Made by a program: the position numbers and the translations under genes. Positions 1-8,611 of a stretch of 64,000 nt of DNA are shown piece by piece (within the stretch, counting starts at the first letter, position 1; each line of letters starts with the position of its first letter). This DNA comes from Dehalococcoidia bacterium (GTDB lineage Bacteria; Chloroflexota; Dehalococcoidia; GIF9; AB-539-J10). The DNA lies in contig JAFGFT010000004.1 in the NCBI GenBank assembly GCA_016930935.1, forward strand, positions 47,844 through 111,843, in the 5' to 3' direction. A model generated the notes under the pieces. It was not told the DNA's origin, did no database searches, and was given only the letters and a program-made list of their open reading frames with translations.

Positions 1-336
1 GCGCTGTGCCTCATGCTCATCGCGCGTAAGAATCACACTGCTTCCGCATGGACGGCCTGGATACCCGTGGCGAACCTCAGATTGATGTGTGTGATTGGGA
101 AGTCTCCCCCGGTGTGTTTTCTGGGACTGTTCGTGCCACTCGTTGCGCTGGCTGTGGGCCTGCTGGTCTGGATGCCGTTGTGGATTCTCGTGTGGGCATG
201 TATCTGGGCGCTGGCGTGGGCTGTGGCGTGGGCGCGAATCTCTTTCGCACGCGGGAGGCAGAGCGCTTTTGGTCTGCTTATCGTAGTTCCAGTAATCAAT
301 CTGGCCATGCTGGGAAGCCTCGCGTTTGGAGACTAG
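1..336 (+). CDS. Membrane protein, C-terminal part (DUF5684-like), cut by window edge
   Basis: The reading frame is open from the first base, so the gene starts before the window and only the C-terminal ~110 residues are seen. The visible part begins with a stretch like 'AWTAWIPVANLRLMCVIGKS', then two strongly hydrophobic segments, an ARISFARGRQSAFG turn and a last hydrophobic segment (FGLLIVVPVINLAMLGSLAF). This order (soluble-looking proline motif, membrane helices, 'FGk..afGLll.P' motif) resembles small DUF5684-type membrane proteins, whose function is unknown. It converges with the thioredoxin gene 40 bp downstream. An ATG at position 13 is internal to the frame and probably not the true start. 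Confidence 0.55.
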   Translation, partial: ALCLMLIARKNHTASAWTAWIPVANLRLMCVIGKSPPVCFLGLFVPLVALAVGLLVWMPLWILVWACIWALAWAVAWARISFARGRQSAFGLLIVVPVINLAMLGSLAFGD

Positions 337-375
337 TCGCAATCGCGCGGCTCTACCCAGCTGAAGGCCATGGCG

Positions 376-1041
376 CTAGGCGCTGACAGTGTGCTTCGAG
401 ATGATTGGCTCGAGCATGGCCTTGGGCATCGCTCCGAGCTTCTGGTCTACCAGCTTTCCGTCTTTGAAGATCAGGATAGTCGGGATTGACTGAATCTGGA
501 ATCTTCTGGCGGTTGCGGGGTTCTTGTCCACATCGAGTTTGCCGAACGTCACCTTTCCGGCGAAATCCTTCGCCAGTTCGTCGATAACGGGCGCTACCAT
601 TCTGCAGGGACCGCACCATACGGCCCAGCAGTCAACGACCATCACGCTATTCGCGTTCACCACGGTGTCGAACGTACTGTCGGTCAACTCCAAGACTGTG
701 CCTGTTGCTGTCTGTTCGTCTTCTTTGGCCATCGTTCTTCGTTCCTCCATTGCTATTGTGCCGTCCTGCCCCTCAACGAAATCCCAGTCCAACTCGGGCC
801 ACTTGAAAGACTGGCGCAGCTTGTCTCTTGCAAACTTCAGCGCTGTGAATCTCTTCTCAGCCTCATACCCCTTCAGCGTCTCAAGGAGAACTGCTGCGTC
901 AAGTTCGTTCTGGTAGAAGGCCTTGAGGAGAGTGTCTACCTGGGCTTCTTCATCTGCCAGAATCCGTTCCTCATCTGACAGACTGCCCACGCTCTGCAGT
1001 CTTTCTCGTATCCTTGGTGATAGACCATCAAGTGATTCCAT
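376..1041 (-). CDS. trxA: Thioredoxin with an unusual ~100-residue N-terminal region
   Basis: The C-terminal ~118 residues are a complete thioredoxin: the active site WAVWCGPC (Cys143 and Cys146 in this 221-residue reading), the conserved Asp-Lys segment (LDVDKNP) and the cis-proline loop (QSIPTILIFKDG). It should reduce protein disulfides in the cytoplasm with thioredoxin reductase. The first ~100 residues (starting MESLDGLSPRIRERL) are charged, probably helical, and not a domain I recognise. The start at 1041 has GGGAGG upstream. A second in-frame ATG at 732 also has GGAGG about 10 nt upstream and would give a stand-alone 118-residue thioredoxin, the normal family length. The gene may therefore make a fusion, or two products from one message. 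Confidence 0.85.
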   Translation of the reverse strand: MESLDGLSPRIRERLQSVGSLSDEERILADEEAQVDTLLKAFYQNELDAAVLLETLKGYEAEKRFTALKFARDKLRQSFKWPELDWDFVEGQDGTIAMEERRTMAKEDEQTATGTVLELTDSTFDTVVNANSVMVVDCWAVWCGPCRMVAPVIDELAKDFAGKVTFGKLDVDKNPATARRFQIQSIPTILIFKDGKLVDQKLGAMPKAMLEPIISKHTVSA

Positions 1042-1093
1042 CACGTCGTGCCTCCCATGTGTAGTATCGGACGCTTTCGCTGAGTGCTTTGTC

Positions 1094-1184
1094 CAAGTGT
1101 AGGGTATGCGGGCTGTGTGCGGCGAATCACCACCGCGTACATCCTTCAAGTGTAGGTCATGCTTGCCGGTTGAGGCGAATCACC
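1094..1184. repeat. 38-bp imperfect direct repeat, two copies, period 53 bp
   Basis: Two equal-length copies at 1094-1131 and 1147-1184 share the ends CAAGTGTAGG and GGCGAATCACC, with divergent middles. The shared right end is a near-palindrome (GGCGAATCACC). On the minus strand each copy reads through TACACT, a possible -10 element, upstream of the thioredoxin gene. The second copy overlaps the stop codon of the upstream gene. The repeat could be a duplicated promoter or operator region. Confidence 0.5.
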
Positions 1185-2031
1185 GCCCGGCGCGAAGGGC
1201 ACGTGCCTTCTTGAAGCCTATGAATGAGAACACACCAGGGTCAACTCTCTCGATGCAGGCGAATGGGCGCATCTGTGAACCGGGTTTTCCCAGTTCAACG
1301 TCTCGCAGCGTCCACTCTGACTCCGGAATCGAGGGAGAGTTGTACACCTCCGGCATGAGTTCATGGGAGAGAAGATGTCGAATATCGTCAAGAGTGAAGA
1401 GTTTGCGGCCTCTCTGGCTCAGCACGAGGGCGGCAATGTAGGGTGCCCACTGTCGGACTGCGTATGTTTCAGCGAAGATAGCCTGTTCTTCGCTATCGGT
1501 GATGTACGCGCTGCCGAGGCGCTCTTTCGCTGCGGCAACAATATCCACTGATGCATCGGGCCCGGGCACAGACTCAAAAGCGGGAGGCAGCGGGTACGGC
1601 GCGTCGTGAGCGCCGTTTGGACCCGACTTGGGCTGGTGGGATGACTGTGAGCCAATCTCTCTCAGTCTTTCCATTACCCACAGTCTGGCAAGTGTCTGGG
1701 GTGATTCGTCGAGGTCTCGGGCGAGCCGCCGCAGTTGTTCAGCCCTGTTCGCTGGAATCTCTATGCGGAAGGTGACGGAGTCAGGACCGGATTGCTCTCC
1801 GGTGTCAGGATTGCGCCGTTGCGCCGATTCATCCGCGGGACCCGTTGAAGGCTCATTGTCCAGCATGCTCATGATACTGCGATACATGTACTGGTCGATG
1901 CCAGCCCCGTTTCCACGGCCAGGCGCCTGAGGTGGGTTCATCCCGGACATGGGACCCTGCGACTGGAAGGGGTCTGGCATGCCTTCGTAGTCACGGCGCG
2001 CAGGGCGACGACTCTTGCGTTTTTCAAACAT
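1180..2031 (-). CDS. Hypothetical protein with a ribbon-helix-helix-like segment
   Basis: This 283-residue protein has a basic N-terminus (EKRKSRRPARR), then a low-complexity Pro/Gly/Gln/Met region to about residue 75. Next comes a segment (DSVTFRIEIPANRAEQLRRLA followed by about 20 helical residues) that looks like a ribbon-helix-helix fold: one strand and two helices. After a Pro/Ser linker, the last ~110 residues are a mixed region (WAPYIAALVLSQRGRKLFTLDDIRHLL) without a family I recognise. It lies upstream of the thioredoxin gene on the same strand, so the two may be co-transcribed. The RHH-like part suggests DNA binding or dimerisation, but this is only inference. An AAAGG lies about 10 nt before the ATG. 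Confidence 0.6.
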   Translation of the reverse strand: MFEKRKSRRPARRDYEGMPDPFQSQGPMSGMNPPQAPGRGNGAGIDQYMYRSIMSMLDNEPSTGPADESAQRRNPDTGEQSGPDSVTFRIEIPANRAEQLRRLARDLDESPQTLARLWVMERLREIGSQSSHQPKSGPNGAHDAPYPLPPAFESVPGPDASVDIVAAAKERLGSAYITDSEEQAIFAETYAVRQWAPYIAALVLSQRGRKLFTLDDIRHLLSHELMPEVYNSPSIPESEWTLRDVELGKPGSQMRPFACIERVDPGVFSFIGFKKARALRAGR

Positions 2032-2138
2032 AGCTTCTAGACCTTTCGACTATCACTACGACATGAAATATAGCAAACCCATTGCATTCCTCGCATGCGG
2101 CGTAGCCGCAATCGTCGCGGCCAGTCGATCGGGCGGGT

Positions 2139-3536
2139 TCATGCCGTCTCAGATGAGTGTATCCGTCCGCGGGCGAATGATGCAACGATTCCGGCAACGC
2201 AGGCCACTGTGCAGACGAGGAATGTGAGTCTGACTGCGGATACGAACTGGCCAATCGGTGTGGAGCCGACGGTAATCTCACCAACGAATGAACCTATGAT
2301 GAGGGTAGCCAGTGCCATGCTGAGTACCATTCCAATCTGCCGCATGGTTGCGAGCGTGGCGGATGCCAGTCCGTACTTCGGAGGTGGTACCGATGTCATG
2401 ACTGCGTTTGTGTTGGGTGATGAGAACAGTCCCACTCCAAGTCCGAACAGGAGAAGTGCCGCCACAACGTAGGAAATGGGGGTATTCGCCGCCAATCGTG
2501 ACATAAGAAGCAGGGAAAGGGCGCTCAGTCCCATGCCAGTGGAGGCAAGTATGCGTGGCTCAATCCTGTCCGAAAGCCTTCCTGCCAGAGGCGATACGAT
2601 GGCTTGTACCAGCGGCATGGAGACCAGTACCAGTCCTGCTCGTCCAGGGGACAGGCCTGATACAACCTGGAGGTAGAGGCTGAGGAGAAAGCTTGTCGCG
2701 AAAGTGGCGCTGTAGTTCAGCAGCGCGGCGATGTTGGACATGGCGAAGACGACGTTCGTCTTGAACAGGACGATGTCTACCAGCGGCATGTCGCTGCGAC
2801 GCTCGATGAGGATGAGAATGACGAGCGCGCCGAGACCGATGGCCATCAGTATGAAGCCCCTGCTTTCGGGCAGTTCAGTTGCTCCGTACATCAGACCAAG
2901 AAGGAAGACTGCATAGGCTGCAAGGCCTTTGAAGTCGAACTTCATGTCTGGAGAGGCCGGGCGCAGTCGCGGAAGCTTGTACCACGCGGCGAGTATGAGA
3001 GCGATTCCAAGAGGAATGTTCATGAAGAACAATGCCCGCCACCCGAAAGCCTCAGTCACGATACCGCCGATTGCGGGTCCGAGAGAAAGGCCGCCGTACA
3101 GTGCAGCGGCGTTTATTCCGAGCGCTCTTCCGCGTTCACCAGGGCCAAAGAAATCGCTCACTATAGCGATTGATGTGGCGGCGAGCATCGCTCCGCCGGC
3201 TCCCTGTACGGCCCTGGAGGCTATGAGCGTCGTGCCGGTGCCCGCGAGTGCAGCGAGCGTGGAGCCAACCACGTACGTTGCCACTCCGACTACCAGCAGG
3301 TCTTTTCGTCCTTTCATGTCGCCCACGCGACCAACTGGGACGAGAAGAATTGCAGAGGTAAGCAGGAACGAGGTTGCGACCCATGCCAATTGGACCGCAC
3401 TCATGTCAAGGTCTACGCCAATAGAAGGTAGAGCCACATTGACGGAGGAACCCATGAAGGGAAACAGGAAGGAGGCGGCGCAGGTTACCGCGAGAACGGC
3501 GCCCTTGTTTGACTCTGGGTTCCGCTGCGTGTTCAT
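2139..3536 (-). CDS. MFS drug:H+ antiporter, DHA2 (EmrB/QacA) family
   Basis: This 465-residue integral membrane protein has the layout of the DHA2 multidrug exporters. The first helix is followed by SVNVALPSIGVDLDMSAVQLA, a helix with SFLLTSAILLVPVGRVGD, motif A (GRVGDMKGRKDLLVVG), and motif C-like glycines in the fifth helix (LSLGPAIGGIVTEAFGWRALF). It probably uses the proton gradient to expel small hydrophobic or cationic compounds, but the substrate cannot be read from sequence. It is divergent from the YyaL-like gene and has no transporter partner next to it. The start ATG has no Shine-Dalgarno. A perfect TATAAT lies exactly 8 nt upstream, so the message is probably leaderless. Confidence 0.88.
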   Translation of the reverse strand: MNTQRNPESNKGAVLAVTCAASFLFPFMGSSVNVALPSIGVDLDMSAVQLAWVATSFLLTSAILLVPVGRVGDMKGRKDLLVVGVATYVVGSTLAALAGTGTTLIASRAVQGAGGAMLAATSIAIVSDFFGPGERGRALGINAAALYGGLSLGPAIGGIVTEAFGWRALFFMNIPLGIALILAAWYKLPRLRPASPDMKFDFKGLAAYAVFLLGLMYGATELPESRGFILMAIGLGALVILILIERRSDMPLVDIVLFKTNVVFAMSNIAALLNYSATFATSFLLSLYLQVVSGLSPGRAGLVLVSMPLVQAIVSPLAGRLSDRIEPRILASTGMGLSALSLLLMSRLAANTPISYVVAALLLFGLGVGLFSSPNTNAVMTSVPPPKYGLASATLATMRQIGMVLSMALATLIIGSFVGEITVGSTPIGQFVSAVRLTFLVCTVACVAGIVASFARGRIHSSETA

Positions 3537-3544
3537 AGAGGGCC

Positions 3545-3550
3545 ATTATA
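3545..3550 (-). promoter_or_regulatory. -10 box (TATAAT) of the MFS gene, leaderless layout
   Basis: TATAAT on the minus strand ends 8 nt before the ATG at 3536. No convincing -35 box is seen at the usual distance. Transcription would start at or within a base or two of the start codon. Confidence 0.55.
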
Positions 3551-3776
3551 GCCTACGCGAGATGCTCTCCCTGATTCGTTGTGCGGATAGGAAATGGAGG
3601 TATGGGATGACCGTCGTTTTGGATGCGTTGTGTGGTGTGGACTACACTTCTGACCAGCGCCACGGTAAGACTGTGATGGATGTTGAGAGAAATCACCGGT
3701 GGATGGTGCGTAGTGCTGCCAGGGGGAGGGGTTTCCGGCTGCGGCGCGCCGACCGTGGAGGAAAGGGGGAATCTGA

Positions 3777-5882
3777 GTGACACCCGAAGTGCGGCCTGGG
3801 TCAGAGGACAGTGTGAAGCACAATCGTCTTCAATACGAATCAAGTCCATATCTCCTGCAACATGCTGGCAATCCTGTCGATTGGTATCCATGGTCGGAAG
3901 AGGCGTTCGAAAAGGCGCGGCGTGAGGACAAGCCTGTGTTCCTTTCCATTGGCTACTCATCCTGTCACTGGTGTCACGTCATGGAAGAGGAATCGTTCTC
4001 GCAGGCTGGCGTAGCGGAACTGCTCAATGCATCGTTTATACCGGTGAAGGTTGACCGTGAAGAGCGACCTGATGTTGACCAGGCATACATTGCTATGAGT
4101 CAGCGCATGACTGGAAGCGCAGGATGGCCGTTGAATGTCATTGCCACTCCGGAAGGGTGGCCGTTCTACATAGGTACCTATATACCAAAGGAATCGCGTC
4201 CGGGGATGATAGGGATGATAGACCTGCTGCCCGCTGTGGCTGGCTACTGGGTGGATGGGAACAAGCGTGATGAGTTGCTTGAGTCCGCGAAGAAAATCGT
4301 CGATGCGACGCAGGCCATGCTCACTCCCGAACGAGAAGGTACATTCGCACCCGAGGTGCATGCAAGAGCGGTTAAGGAACTCGCTGATGCATATGATTCA
4401 GTGAACGGGGGGTTCGGTGTTGCCCCCAAATTCCCTACGCCGACACGTCTCGCATACCTCTTGCGGAGTTGGCGCGAGACTGGAGATACGGCTTCACTTG
4501 AGATGATTACCGTCACGCTGGACCACATGCGGCACGGCGGCATATACGACCATGTGGGCTCGGGTTTTCACAGATACTCGGTGGACCAGTCATGGTCCGT
4601 GCCACACTTTGAGAAGATGCTCTATGACCAGGCGCAGCTTGCCGAAGTGTATGTGGATGCGTATCTCGCGACTGGAAATCAGGCGTACGCGGATACTGCG
4701 CGGGACGTGTTGAATTACGTGCTTCAGCGACTGACAGGTCCGAATGGTGCATTCTATGGCACTGAGGATGCCGATTCTGCAGGAAAGGAAGGCGTTTACT
4801 ATCTGTGGAGTGGGCGGCAGCTTGCGAGCGTTCTCAGCGAAATAGAGCTATCGGTGCTTCTGACTGCGGCGGGAATAATGCGTGATGACACGACAGGTGA
4901 TGAGGCACGCTTTGTGTTGGGCCTCGTGAATGGTACGGAGACCGTGGCTGCGGAGCTGGAGATGTCTGAACAGCAGGTGGAGACCAATCTCCGTTCAGCG
5001 CTCACGAGGCTGCGTGAGGAAAGGTTGAAGAGGGAACCACCAGGCCTGGACGATAAGATTTCCGCGGACTGGAACGGATTGGCCATTGCCGCGTTCGCGA
5101 AAGCGGGCAGGGCACTGGGAGCGCCCGACCTGATTGCGGCAGCGGAGCGGGCAGCCGCATTCGTGTTGAAGGAACTGGTTTCTGAAGAGGGACGCCTGCT
5201 CCACTCCTATCGGGATGGCGAAGCGTCGGTTCCCGGTATGCTTGAAGACTATGCGTTCATGGTCTACGGGCTGCTGGAACTCTACCAGGCGTCTCATCAA
5301 TACACGTATCTGCAATCAGCGGTCAAGCTCAATGCTGACATGCTCTCCTTGTTCTGGGACCAGGACAAGGGAGGTTTCTTTCAAACAGGTTCGGATGCCG
5401 AACAATTGGTGGTGCGTATCAAACCCTCGTTTGACGGTGCGCTGCCATCCGGCAATTCTGCGGCCTCTATGAATTGTGCGCGCATTGCACGGTTGACATC
5501 GGACCCGGAGATGGACGAGGTTGTAGACCGGTTGTTTGCATCCCTGTCTGTCCTCGTGGACCGGAGTCCAAGCCTGTATACGCACCTGCTGTTGGGTCAC
5601 AGGCTTCGGTACGGGGATGTGTTCGTCACGATAGTAGTGGGTGAAGCCGACGGAGAGGACACGAAGGCTTTGTTGAACGTACTTGACGGCGTATATGCAC
5701 CGGCAAACCTCGTTGTGTACGTGCCGACAGGAGAAGCACACGACGATCTGTTACAGATGGTGCCTGTTGCACGCAATCACTCTCTGCTGGACGGCCATGC
5801 GGGTGCGTATGTGTGCGACAGAGAGATGTGTGCTTCCCCGACGAGCAACCCTGAGGAATTGCGGGCGCTTCTGTTGAGATAG
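3777..5882 (+). CDS. Thioredoxin-domain protein of the YyaL/SPATA20 (DUF255) family
   Basis: This 701-residue protein starts at a GTG preceded by AAGGGGGA. The N-terminal ~165 residues are the DUF255 thioredoxin-like domain with the family signatures [21 protein letters not shown] and [14 protein letters not shown] (a CxxC-type pair in CHWCH). The rest is an all-helical (alpha/alpha)6-barrel-like domain with [15 protein letters not shown]-type and [11 protein letters not shown] motifs, as in N-acyl-glucosamine epimerase-like folds. The length is normal for the family. The cellular role is not established; it is often grouped with protein-thiol or glycan chemistry. It is convergent with the tRNA t6A synthase gene 48 bp away. 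Confidence 0.9.
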   Translation: MTPEVRPGSEDSVKHNRLQYESSPYLLQHAGNPVDWYPWSEEAFEKARREDKPVFLSIGYSSCHWCHVMEEESFSQAGVAELLNASFIPVKVDREERPDVDQAYIAMSQRMTGSAGWPLNVIATPEGWPFYIGTYIPKESRPGMIGMIDLLPAVAGYWVDGNKRDELLESAKKIVDATQAMLTPEREGTFAPEVHARAVKELADAYDSVNGGFGVAPKFPTPTRLAYLLRSWRETGDTASLEMITVTLDHMRHGGIYDHVGSGFHRYSVDQSWSVPHFEKMLYDQAQLAEVYVDAYLATGNQAYADTARDVLNYVLQRLTGPNGAFYGTEDADSAGKEGVYYLWSGRQLASVLSEIELSVLLTAAGIMRDDTTGDEARFVLGLVNGTETVAAELEMSEQQVETNLRSALTRLREERLKREPPGLDDKISADWNGLAIAAFAKAGRALGAPDLIAAAERAAAFVLKELVSEEGRLLHSYRDGEASVPGMLEDYAFMVYGLLELYQASHQYTYLQSAVKLNADMLSLFWDQDKGGFFQTGSDAEQLVVRIKPSFDGALPSGNSAASMNCARIARLTSDPEMDEVVDRLFASLSVLVDRSPSLYTHLLLGHRLRYGDVFVTIVVGEADGEDTKALLNVLDGVYAPANLVVYVPTGEAHDDLLQMVPVARNHSLLDGHAGAYVCDREMCASPTSNPEELRALLLR

Positions 5883-5930
5883 GGGAGTCTATCAACCGAT
5901 GGTTCTGGACAGGGCCGCAGAGGTGGAGTC

Positions 5931-6572
5931 CTACGTTGCGCCGGGTGTCTGTTCCGCGCATTCGGCGATGGTGGAGTGGATTGCTTCATCCGGAATGGCA
6001 CCGTGGCGCAGTATTGAGACGCTTTTGCCGTCTATCTTCACGACTGTCGACGGGAGTGCACCACCGGCTCGCCCTGCATCGAGGATGTAGTCAACGCTCT
6101 TGCCCAGCTGCTTGCGCACCTCGTCAGCGGTCATGCATGGGGCGGCACCTGTCAGATTCGCGCTCGTTCCCGTGATGGGGCCTCCGAACCGCTCGATGAG
6201 ACGAAGGCAGAACGGGTCGTCGGGAATCCGCAGTCCTACAAAACCGTCCTGTACCAGTGCAGAAGAGAGTGGAAGTCGGGCAGGGACGACAAGTGTGAGT
6301 GCGCCGGGCCAGAAACGTGTCGCGAGACAGAGGGCAATTGGACTCAGCTGCTGAGCGACTGCCGTAACTTGTGAGATGTCGGCAATCAGCAACGGGAGTG
6401 GCGAGTGTGGCGGTCTGCCTTTGATGTCGAAGACGCGATGTACCGCTGCTTCGTTCCGGGCGTCAGCCCCAAGGCCGTACACGGTGTCTGTGGGAAATGC
6501 CACCACGCCACCTTCTGCAAGAACGCGTGCAGCCTCGGTAACCTGGCGGACATAGCTGTTCGCCGTGAGCAT
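5931..6572 (-). CDS. tsaC: L-threonylcarbamoyladenylate synthase (TsaC/Sua5/YrdC)
   Basis: This enzyme makes threonylcarbamoyl-AMP from Thr, bicarbonate and ATP, the first step of t6A37 modification of ANN-decoding tRNAs. The YrdC signature is clear: GGVVAFPTDTVYGLGADA, then KGRPPHSPLPLLI, a basic cavity, and ITGTSANLTGAAP for nucleotide binding. The 213-residue reading is the single-domain TsaC type without the C-terminal Sua5 domain. The start is uncertain: ATGs at 6572 and 6596 both fit, and neither has a strong ribosome site. A promoter-like TTGGCC-N17-TACACT lies at 6607-6635 on this strand. With that promoter the 6572 start leaves a leader of about 28 nt. Confidence 0.92.
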   Translation of the reverse strand: MLTANSYVRQVTEAARVLAEGGVVAFPTDTVYGLGADARNEAAVHRVFDIKGRPPHSPLPLLIADISQVTAVAQQLSPIALCLATRFWPGALTLVVPARLPLSSALVQDGFVGLRIPDDPFCLRLIERFGGPITGTSANLTGAAPCMTADEVRKQLGKSVDYILDAGRAGGALPSTVVKIDGKSVSILRHGAIPDEAIHSTIAECAEQTPGAT

Positions 6573-6914
6573 CCTTATCCACGTGCAGCACTGCATTGTC
6601 CTGTCGAGTGTAGCAAACGTGTGGTTGCGGGCCAAACGCCTTCTCAGATGGACTGGCGCGGAATCTGCAGGCGGGGGAGGTGGGGTCAGATATCTCTATG
6701 GCGACTGGCGTGTTGTCCATGAAGTGGGTGCTGCCTCTCTGTGTTGCGCGAGGATTGTCTATCGTGCAGAATCTCACGAGCGATTGCTGTGACGGTGCTG
6801 TGTCTGGCGGCGTGGCAGCGGCGCGAAGACGTTGCCCGGATGTCCCACGGAATACTTCTTTTGCAGCGTACCGCTGAGAACAGCGGTTGTGGTTCGTCTG
6901 GAAGGAGTGTCGCT
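6573..6914. other. Intergenic region between tsaC and the amidase gene
   Basis: This 342-bp stretch separates two divergent genes. It holds a minus-strand promoter-like TTGGCC-N17-TACACT at 6607-6635 for tsaC. Near the amidase start there is a perfect 7-bp hairpin at 6870-6887. A longer frame runs through it into the amidase, but it lacks family similarity and a ribosome site, so I do not call it coding. No RNA gene was recognised. Confidence 0.5.
6870..6887 (+). other. Hairpin in the amidase leader
   Basis: ACCGCTG-AGAA-CAGCGGT forms a perfect 7-bp stem with a four-base loop, 28 bp before the ATG at 6915. No U-run follows, so it is not a standard terminator. It may stabilise or regulate the leader. 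Confidence 0.4.
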
Positions 6915-7892
6915 ATGCAGACTATTCCCGTCAGCTCGAGTTTTGGTCATCGAAGCAACTACTGCTTTGACGCGAGTACACCGCCGGTACTGAAGGTCCA
7001 ACCGGGAGAGATGTTCGTTGCCGAGACGGAGGATTCCTACAACGGAGTGCTTCGCAAGAACCCCGGTTATCTGCAGCCGCGCGATATGGGCACGTATACC
7101 AAGCATGCGCCCTTCTGGTACAACCCTGTCTGTGGGCCGGTATATGTTGAAGGCGCGCATCGCGGTGACGTCCTCGCAGTGACGATTCATAACATAGACA
7201 AGATGTCAACGGGGAGCGTCGCCACTGTCCCCGGAGCTCATCATTTCACGGGCTTGCTGGGATGGGAGGAGACCGACGAGATGTACACGGCAATGATCGA
7301 GAACAGTGGGACAGAATCTGTGTTCACCTATGGTGAACACTCCTTTCGTTGGCGCCCTCAGCCGTTCATCGGGACAATTGCGACGGCCCCTGAACACGAG
7401 GTTCTGTCGAGTCTGACAACCAGCTTTGGCAGTGCGATGGGCTGCGGGGGAAATCTTGACAGCAACGTCGTTCGACCCGGAGCAACCGTCTATCTGCAAT
7501 GCTTGAATGAGGGGGGACTACTCTTCCTCGGAGATCTTCATGCGTCGCAGGGTGATGGTGAATTGTGTGGGGTAGCGAACGAGATTGCGGGGCGCGTCAC
7601 TCTGTCGTGCAACGTTGTGAAGAAGAAGAGATTGCGAAATGTCAGAGTTGATACGGGGCAATCGCTCGTCTCACTCTACTGCTATCGGCCGATAGAGAAG
7701 GGCTTTCAAGAGGCAGTGCGCGACATGATACTCTGGTTGGAGGAGGATTATGGCTTTTCACGCAGGGAGGCATACCTGCTGATAAGCATCTGCCCGGAGT
7801 TTCGATTGCGCACGTATCAGATGTGCAGCGGCCTGGGACGCCTCATGACGACGGTCGGAGCTGAATTTCCCAAGCACCTGTTGCCATCGTGA
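6915..7892 (+). CDS. Acetamidase/formamidase family protein
   Basis: This 325-residue protein starts at an ATG with GAAGGAG 7 nt upstream. It carries the FmdA/AmdA fold signatures: an N-terminal PPVLKVQPGEMFVAETED strand pattern, GPVYVEGAHRGDVLAVTIHNI, the central GSAMGCGGNLDSNVVRPGATVYL metal/active-site region, and LFLGDLHASQGDGELCGVANE. Members hydrolyse formamide, acetamide or related short amides to ammonia and the acid. The exact substrate is unknown. A role in ammonia supply would fit the nitrogen-rich neighbourhood that begins 1.5 kb downstream, but that link is inference. It converges with the FKBP gene. Confidence 0.88.
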   Translation: MQTIPVSSSFGHRSNYCFDASTPPVLKVQPGEMFVAETEDSYNGVLRKNPGYLQPRDMGTYTKHAPFWYNPVCGPVYVEGAHRGDVLAVTIHNIDKMSTGSVATVPGAHHFTGLLGWEETDEMYTAMIENSGTESVFTYGEHSFRWRPQPFIGTIATAPEHEVLSSLTTSFGSAMGCGGNLDSNVVRPGATVYLQCLNEGGLLFLGDLHASQGDGELCGVANEIAGRVTLSCNVVKKKRLRNVRVDTGQSLVSLYCYRPIEKGFQEAVRDMILWLEEDYGFSRREAYLLISICPEFRLRTYQMCSGLGRLMTTVGAEFPKHLLPS

Positions 7893-7935
7893 CAGAGTGA
7901 GTTCTGCCTGCGGCAGGCGATTGCGCACCCCCGGG

Positions 7936-8439
7936 CTATGCCGGCTCGACAATCTCCAGGAGTTCCAGGTGGAATATCAGCGTTTCTCCCGCCAGCGGGT
8001 GGTTGGCGTCGACGGTCACCGTTGTGTCCGTGAAATCCGTGATGATGCCCCGTACGGTGACATTGTCGCCTCGCAGGACCACGGTGGCTCCGAGGGCGAA
8101 CTCGGTGTCGGGTGGGAATTCGCTTGTGGGCAGGTGAAACACAAGGTCTTCCTGGAAGTCTCCGTAGGCGTCGTCAGAAGGAATCTCAACCGTCTTCGTC
8201 TCGCCCACCTGCATTCCCAGCACTGCATTCTCGAAGCCGGGGACTACCTTGCCCTGTCCAATCTGAAAGACGAGGGGGTCTTTCCCAACTGATGAATCGA
8301 ACTGTGTTCCATCAACGAGTTCGCCGGTATACTCGACACTTACGATGTCATTTACCTTGGCAACCGTCGGCGCGCATCCCAGGGCGCCTGCGAGAAGAAT
8401 CGCCACACATATGCCTGATACGAGAACCCTGTTCAACAA
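7936..8439 (-). CDS. FKBP-type peptidyl-prolyl isomerase (SlyD-like), predicted lipoprotein
   Basis: This 167-residue protein has a lipoprotein signal peptide: a short basic N-terminus, a hydrophobic stretch (VAILLAGALGC) and lipobox Cys22. After it comes an FKBP domain split by an insert-in-flap region, as in SlyD: VSVEYTGELVDGTQFDSS, then VVPGFENAVLGMQVGETKTVEIPSDDAYG, and the ANHPLAGETLIFHLELLEI tail. It should isomerise X-Pro bonds or act as a chaperone on the outside of the cell membrane. The C-terminal metal-binding tail of classical SlyD is absent. The start is a TTG with AAGGGG upstream. LspA, which would process it, is also in this window. Confidence 0.93.
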   Translation of the reverse strand: MLNRVLVSGICVAILLAGALGCAPTVAKVNDIVSVEYTGELVDGTQFDSSVGKDPLVFQIGQGKVVPGFENAVLGMQVGETKTVEIPSDDAYGDFQEDLVFHLPTSEFPPDTEFALGATVVLRGDNVTVRGIITDFTDTTVTVDANHPLAGETLIFHLELLEIVEPA

Positions 8440-8611
8440 TTGTCTGCCCCTTGTAGTTACAGTCAGATTGTCATTCTATCACTCCCGGCGTGTATGGTGG
8501 ATGCTACCTGTGCTAACATGATTGGCGTAGCGTTGATGTACGACTGTCTGTCCCTTCGATTTCGCGGGTTTGGCCGCCATCATCTGTCGCACCACCATCA
8601 AGGGATTATCT

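Noticed and set aside
6741-6914. N-terminal extension of the amidase
   Set aside because: A strong GAAGGAG lies before the ATG at 6915, and the upstream residues show no family features.
7904-7916. CTGCC-TGC-GGCAG hairpin between the amidase and FKBP genes as a terminator
   Set aside because: The stem is only five base pairs, the loop is three bases and no T-run follows on either side.
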